From VFMC01 sp031404435 (GTDB lineage Bacteria; Actinomycetota; Acidimicrobiia; Acidimicrobiales; Ilumatobacteraceae), in contig JANNHO010000563.1 in assembly GCA_031404435.1 (NCBI GenBank), forward strand, positions 1 to 9,993: DNA of 9,993 nt. The letters are read 5' to 3'. The notes under the pieces are model-generated. The model made no database searches. It saw only the letters and a list, made by a program, of their open reading frames with translations, and had not been told where the DNA came from. How positions within the stretch are numbered: position 1 is the first letter of the stretch; the number at the start of each line of letters is the position of its first letter. Made by a program: the position numbers and the translations under genes. This document shows positions 6,600 through 9,993 of this stretch, one piece after another.

Positions 6600-7922
6600 A
6601 TGCACGGCCCGACGAGCGAGGTCGGCGATCTGGCCTCGCGTGCCGCCGGGTTCATCACCGAACGCCTGCGTGGAACCGGCGTGGGTGTCGTCGGGGACAA
6701 GTCGTCACTCGACGAGCTACTGGCCGGCTCGATCACCGATGGCGGCCTCGGCCTCGATGGCGCATGGTCGGGCTTCGCCGACGTCGTCGCCCCCAACAAC
6801 GTCGGCCTTGATAGCGATCGCTTCCTCGCGTTCATTCCGCTGTCGCCGTCGGTGGCAGGCGTGTGGATGGATGCGATGGTCGGGGCCGCGAACTTCTCCG
6901 CCGAATCATGGCTGGAAGGTGCCGGCGCGATCGCCGCCGAAAACCAGGTGATCGATCTGCTGTGTCGAGCCACTGGCGCACCCTCCGGGGCCGGCGGGTG
7001 CTTCATGAGTGGGGGCAGCATCGGCAACCTCTCGGCACTGGCTGTTGCGCGCGACCAAGGCGGCGGTCGGCGCGTGGTTGCCGTTGCCGACACGGCGCAC
7101 GCCTCGGTCGACAACGCCCTGCACCTGCTCGGCCTCGAACCGCTCGTGGTGCCGACCGGGCCGTCGTGTCGGCTCACTGGCGAAGCGCTGCGCGCCACCA
7201 TCGGCGATCGCGCCGATGTCGGCATCGTGGTGACTGCGGGCGGCTCGACGAACGCCGGGGTGATCGACGATCTTGCCGGCTGCGCCGACGTAGCTGATGC
7301 GCTCGGAGCGTGGCTCCATGTGGATGGCGCATACGGGTTGTCGGCGGTGCTGCTACCGGAGATGCGCGGCCGCTTCGCCGGAATCGAGCGCGCCGATTCG
7401 TTCATCGTCGATCCGCACAAGTGGATGTTCGCCCCGGCCGGATCATGCGCGCTGGTCTATCGCCAGCCCGACCTGGCCCGCCGCGTGCACACCCAACACG
7501 GGCCGTACATCGACGTGCTGCGCACCGACGACGATGCGTACAACCCGTGCGATCTTGGCTATCAGCTCACCCGCCGGGCGAGCGGACTGCCGATCTGGTT
7601 TGCGCTTGCGCTGCACGGTGTCGATGCCCACCGCGACGCGATCCGTGTGGGGATCGCGATGGCCGCGGCGATGGCCGAGGCGCTCGAGGCGTCACCGCTG
7701 ACCGAGTTGGTGATGCACCCCGAACTGGGTGTGGTGCTGTTCCGTCGTGACGGATGGGCTGCACCCGAGTGGCAGCGCTGGGCACGCAAGCTGCTCGACA
7801 CCGGCGTTGCCTTCGTGGCGCCGTCGACCTACAAGGGTGAAGCCGTCGGGCGGCTGGTGTTCATGCATCCGCGCACGCCACCGTCGATCATCGACGAACT
7901 GATGCTCAGCCTCCAGGACTGA
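6600..7922 (+). CDS. Group II PLP-dependent decarboxylase-like protein
   Basis: This fold-type I PLP enzyme of the pyridoxal-dependent decarboxylase family (aromatic amino acid, glutamate and related decarboxylases) has 440 residues from ATG 6600. Visible features are FMSGGSIGNLSAL (135-147, phosphate-binding region), the ring-stacking His167 in DTAHASVDNAL, Asp242 in LHVDGAYG (pairs with the pyridine N), and Lys274 in DPHKWMFAP (Schiff base). The normal family reaction is alpha-decarboxylation of an L-amino acid. Relatives also include aldehyde synthases, so the substrate is unknown. In-frame GTG starts at 6576 and 6588 are possible; ATG 6600 has GGAG (6585-6588) 11 nt upstream and was preferred. 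It probably shares a transcript with the SDR gene. Convergent with the VOC gene, 27 bp between stops. Confidence 0.88.
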   Translation: MHGPTSEVGDLASRAAGFITERLRGTGVGVVGDKSSLDELLAGSITDGGLGLDGAWSGFADVVAPNNVGLDSDRFLAFIPLSPSVAGVWMDAMVGAANFSAESWLEGAGAIAAENQVIDLLCRATGAPSGAGGCFMSGGSIGNLSALAVARDQGGGRRVVAVADTAHASVDNALHLLGLEPLVVPTGPSCRLTGEALRATIGDRADVGIVVTAGGSTNAGVIDDLAGCADVADALGAWLHVDGAYGLSAVLLPEMRGRFAGIERADSFIVDPHKWMFAPAGSCALVYRQPDLARRVHTQHGPYIDVLRTDDDAYNPCDLGYQLTRRASGLPIWFALALHGVDAHRDAIRVGIAMAAAMAEALEASPLTELVMHPELGVVLFRRDGWAAPEWQRWARKLLDTGVAFVAPSTYKGEAVGRLVFMHPRTPPSIIDELMLSLQD

Positions 7923-7949
7923 ATCGAGCGGGTCAGTCGGGACAGCGGG

Positions 7950-8504
7950 TCAGCCGGGGCGTCCGTGGCGGAACACGTCGGTGCCGTCCCAACCGAGCGA
8001 AGCAGATCGCACCGCGGTGTAGAAATCGCGCAGGTGCTCCGTCGGCTCGTACAGCTCCCAGTAGTGGCCGCTGGCGGTGCGATCGTCGACGAAGGCGAAC
8101 CACACGCTGCCCGTGCGGGCGGTGGTGGCGACGCTCATCCCGAGTTCGTCTACGGTGCCGAGGGCGGCCGCGAGGTCGGGCACGAAACAGGCCACATGAT
8201 GCAAACCGGTAGCGCCCGCCGGGAAATGTTCGGTCACCGCGCTCGGTGATCGGTCGTGTTGCAGGAACAACTCGATCATCACCTCGCCACACCAGCCGTA
8301 CGCCGACGAATGGTCGAACATGCTGGGTGCTCCGCGATGCACCACATCGGTGACGGCGATGTGGTCACGGAAGAAGAACGGCCCGGCCCCGTGGAGTGCG
8401 GACCACCGGTGCGCGGTCTGTTCGGGATCGGTGACGACGTAGGCAACCTGCACGACCGGACCGAGTAACGGCGGGGTCGGTGTGTGCAACGTTGTGGCCA
8501 CCAT
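7950..8504 (-). CDS. VOC/glyoxalase-fold family protein
   Basis: This 184-residue protein shows two halves of the vicinal oxygen chelate fold, the metal-dependent scaffold of glyoxalase I, methylmalonyl-CoA epimerase and dioxygenases. The first half runs from VVQVAYVVTDPEQTAHRW to EVMIELFLQ. The second begins GLHHVACFVPDLAAAL and ends GHYWELYEPTEHLRDFY. Likely metal ligands are Glu78 (MIELF), His102 or His103 (LHHV) and Glu150 (YWELYE). The first-strand position usually held by His appears to be Gln19. Catalytic specificity is unknown. The start at 8504 is chosen because the frame upstream (to 8654) has no family similarity and TACAGT lies 8 nt before this ATG. Divergent from the reductase gene. 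Confidence 0.85.
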   Translation of the reverse strand: MVATTLHTPTPPLLGPVVQVAYVVTDPEQTAHRWSALHGAGPFFFRDHIAVTDVVHRGAPSMFDHSSAYGWCGEVMIELFLQHDRSPSAVTEHFPAGATGLHHVACFVPDLAAALGTVDELGMSVATTARTGSVWFAFVDDRTASGHYWELYEPTEHLRDFYTAVRSASLGWDGTDVFRHGRPG

Positions 8505-8512
8505 GACCGTGC

Positions 8513-8518
8513 ACTGTA
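8513..8518 (-). promoter_or_regulatory. Putative -10 of the VOC gene
   Basis: On the - strand TACAGT ends 8 nt before the ATG at 8504. No Shine-Dalgarno or clear -35 is visible. It is one of a divergent pair with the element at 8626. Confidence 0.4.
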
Positions 8519-8625
8519 GAAGCTCGCTGGGTGCTCCAGGCGAAGCCGTGCCGCGTGACCCGTGCCGCGCCCGGGCGTCCCACAGCATCGCGGCGCGATG
8601 TGGCAGCACGTGCGCTCGTGACCGG

Positions 8626-8631
8626 TAAGAC
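8626..8631 (+). promoter_or_regulatory. Putative -10 of the reductase gene (leaderless)
   Basis: TAAGAC, one base off TANNNT, ends exactly 7 nt before the GTG at 8639. No Shine-Dalgarno is present. The match supports GTG 8639 as the start over the longer open frame from 8531. Confidence 0.4.
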
Positions 8632-8638
8632 TGCGTGG

Positions 8639-9511
8639 GTGAGCTCAGTCGCATTTATCGGTCTTGGGGTCATGGGTACGCCCATGGCCCGCCACCTCGC
8701 TGCCGCAGGGCACCAGGTCACCATCTACAACCGAACGCCGGAGAAGTCGCTCGCCTGGGTGGCGCTCTACGGCCACCAGGCCAAACCGACGCCGCGTGAG
8801 GCGGCCGAGGGTGCCGAGTTCGTGTTCCTCTGCGTCGGCAACGACAACGATGTACGCGACGTCACCTACGGCCCCGATGGCGCGCTCGCGGGCGCGGCGG
8901 CTGGCGCGGTGCTCGTCGATCACACCACCGCGTCGGCGGAAGTGGCCCGCGAGTTGGCCGAAGCGAGCGCCGAGTTCGGCGTCGGGTTCGTCGATGCGCC
9001 CGTGTCCGGTGGCCAGGTCGGGGCCGAGAACGGGCAGCTCACGATCATGTGTGGCAGCGACGACGAGGCGTTCTATCACCTTGCCGAACCGGTGATGCAG
9101 GCCTACGCGAAGGCATGTTCGCTGATGGGCCGCGCCGGTGCCGGTCAGCTGACCAAGATGGTCAACCAGATTTGCATCGCCGGGATCGTGCAGGGTCTGA
9201 GCGAGGGAATCAACTTCGCGGTCAAGGCCGGACTCGATCCCAATGCGGTGCTCGACGTGATCCGCTACGGCGCCGCACAAAGCTGGCAGATGGAAAACCG
9301 CGGGGCCACCATGGCTCGCGGCGAGTTCGACTTCGGCTTCGCCGTCCAGTGGATGCGCAAAGACCTCGACATCGTGCTCAGCGAGGCCGACCGCAACGGT
9401 GCCCGGCTGCCGATGACCGCGCTGATCGATCAGTTCTACGGACAGGTCATCGCCCGCGGCGGCAGCCGCTGGGACACGAGCAGCCTGATTCATCTCCTCG
9501 CCAACGACTGA
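8639..9511 (+). CDS. NAD(P)-dependent beta-hydroxyacid dehydrogenase family protein
   Basis: This 290-residue member of the 3-hydroxyisobutyrate dehydrogenase / tartronate semialdehyde reductase / GLYR1 family oxidises or reduces beta-hydroxyacids in the cytoplasm. The N-terminal Rossmann motif FIGLGVMGTPMARHL is at about 6-20, with Asn31-Arg32 (NRTPEK) after strand 2 favouring NADP(H). The substrate loop DAPVSGGQVGAENGQLTIM is at 119-137, and the catalytic Lys173 lies in GAGQLTKMVNQ. The all-helical C-terminal domain (from about 165) is complete. Length matches the family (290-300). The GTG start is placed where the protein begins directly with the Rossmann strand. The exact substrate is not determinable. 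Transcribed divergently from the VOC gene across 134 bp; nothing follows in the same direction. Confidence 0.92.
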   Translation: MSSVAFIGLGVMGTPMARHLAAAGHQVTIYNRTPEKSLAWVALYGHQAKPTPREAAEGAEFVFLCVGNDNDVRDVTYGPDGALAGAAAGAVLVDHTTASAEVARELAEASAEFGVGFVDAPVSGGQVGAENGQLTIMCGSDDEAFYHLAEPVMQAYAKACSLMGRAGAGQLTKMVNQICIAGIVQGLSEGINFAVKAGLDPNAVLDVIRYGAAQSWQMENRGATMARGEFDFGFAVQWMRKDLDIVLSEADRNGARLPMTALIDQFYGQVIARGGSRWDTSSLIHLLAND

Positions 9512-9630
9512 TCCGCGGCCTGGCGGCTGGGGTTAATCGTCGGGGCAATTCCATTGCTCTCCTGGTGGGCCGGTGGTCATGGCACGCGGCAAGCTGGCAA
9601 AAATCGATAAGCGAGATGGGCTTCGCGGCC
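9512..9630. other. Intergenic stretch with no recognisable gene
   Basis: I see no gene, terminator or RNA here. It is the 3' side of both the reductase gene and the mini-ORF pair on the opposite strand. Confidence 0.5.
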
Positions 9631-9893
9631 CTATTTCCGGACAGGGTGCCGCAGTTTGGTCCCGACGAGTTTGGCCCTGAGCGACTCCAAGGTCTGCGGC
9701 CTTGCCGGGATTCGCTTCCCGGTACGACCGACTCGAATGTGCTGATGCTCGGGGCCCGTCATGTCCGGCTCCCCTCGTGGCCGGGATGGCAGTCATGTCG
9801 CCAAACAAGCGATGCGCCGTTGCGGACATCGAATCTGTAGCTGCGAACATCCATTTGGCCGTCGCGCTCGGATATCTGCACAGTCCCAGACAT
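9631..9893 (-). pseudogene. Possible frameshifted TumE/DUF6516-like small protein gene
   Basis: Two short - strand ORFs overlap by ATGA at 9759-9762. The first (9759-9893, 44 aa) begins MSGTVQISERDGQMDVRSYR and contains LVWRHDCHPGHEG. The second (9631-9762, 43 aa) contains EHQHIRVGRTGKRIPARPQ and ends TLESLRAKLV plus a short basic tail. Adding one G to the GGGG run (CCCC at 9771-9774 on the + strand) fuses them into an 87-residue protein. The fused pattern (RSYRFDV, then LVWRHD-x-HPGH, then HQH, then PxTLExLR) recalls TumE/DUF6516 toxins, which carry YxYHxQ, FRYDN-PHHP and HHKH motifs and a C-terminal helix. Each ORF has a Shine-Dalgarno 6 nt upstream (AGGTG, AGGGGAG), so separate coupled translation is also possible. 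The family link is from memory and tentative. Confidence 0.4.
9703..9724. repeat. Inverted repeat (hairpin) in the window tail
   Basis: CCGGGA (9705-9710) and TCCCGG (9717-9722) form a 6-bp stem with a 6-nt loop, extendable by a G-T wobble and a T-A pair to 9703-9724. No T-run follows, and it lies inside the second mini-ORF, so it is probably not a terminator. Confidence 0.35.
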
Positions 9894-9993
9894 TTCGAAC
9901 ACCTGATGAGATCAGAACGCCGTTGACTGTCAATTCCGTGATGCCACCGTCGCGGTCGGCTGCGTTTACGCCTTGACGTCAGCCCTTGCATCC
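9894..9993. other. Window edge, unresolved
   Basis: On the - strand one frame entering from the edge reads DARADVKA and stops at TAA (9966-9968). It could be the C-terminus of a gene lying beyond the window, but eight residues cannot establish that. Another frame reads GITELTVNGVLISS just before the mini-ORF pair. No other signal is visible. Confidence 0.15.

Noticed and set aside
5666..7420. 584-codon open frame on the - strand
   Set aside because: Antisense shadow of the SDR and PLP-enzyme genes, low-complexity and Arg/Ser/Pro-rich. Both + strand genes have complete catalytic motifs.
7928..7953. 9-bp direct repeat GCGGGTCAG between convergent genes
   Set aside because: Only two short copies, no hairpin or T-run. 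Compatible with chance in GC-rich DNA.
8531..8638. 36-codon N-terminal extension of the reductase
   Set aside because: Basic, non-family sequence in the divergent promoter region. The Rossmann strand begins right after GTG 8639, which has a -10-like element 7 nt upstream.
8505..8654. 50-codon N-terminal extension of the VOC protein
   Set aside because: It would overlap the divergent reductase start and has no VOC similarity.
9650..9850. tRNA or tmRNA in the tail, suggested by a hairpin with a TTCG loop
   Set aside because: No acceptor stem, anticodon arm or tag-peptide reading frame can be assembled. The stem lies within a candidate ORF.
9533..9991. 152-codon open frame on the - strand
   Set aside because: Arg/Ser/Pro-rich product with no recognisable domain. 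It overlaps, in a different frame, two mini-ORFs with better ribosome-binding sites and more protein-like composition.

Overview
The window looks like chromosomal DNA of a high-GC actinobacterium. The gene order secA - prfB - ftsE - ftsX, the densely packed genes and the mycobacterial-type group II truncated globin all point that way. Acidimicrobiia (Ilumatobacter-like) would be my guess, but that is inference. No rRNA, tRNA, CRISPR array or complete mobile element is visible.

Region 1 (1-3243, + strand) is a conserved housekeeping block: the 3' end of secA, then prfB (release factor 2, no programmed frameshift), ftsE and ftsX, separated by only 13-27 bp. It serves protein export, translation termination and cell division. 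Region 2 (3275-4917, + strand) carries a crotonase-family enzyme with an isomerase-like active site, an unrecognised acidic 59-residue protein and a group II truncated hemoglobin. smpB, often found after ftsX in actinobacteria, is absent here.

Region 3 (4944-8504) is metabolic. An endonuclease/exonuclease/phosphatase-family protein on the - strand is divergent from an SDR dehydrogenase, which is followed by a group II PLP-dependent decarboxylase on the + strand. A VOC/glyoxalase-family protein on the - strand converges on the decarboxylase. Region 4 (8639-9511, + strand) is a 3-hydroxyisobutyrate-dehydrogenase-like reductase, divergent from the VOC gene.

The last 482 bp are less GC-rich and carry no intact large gene. 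Two overlapping mini-ORFs on the - strand (9759-9893 and 9631-9762, joined by ATGA) together read like one His-rich protein of about 87 residues broken by a single missing G. It weakly resembles TumE/DUF6516-type toxins. Another recurring signal is a TANNNT-like hexamer exactly 7 nt (8 nt in one case) before the start codon of five genes, which suggests leaderless transcription and fixes several starts internal to longer open frames.
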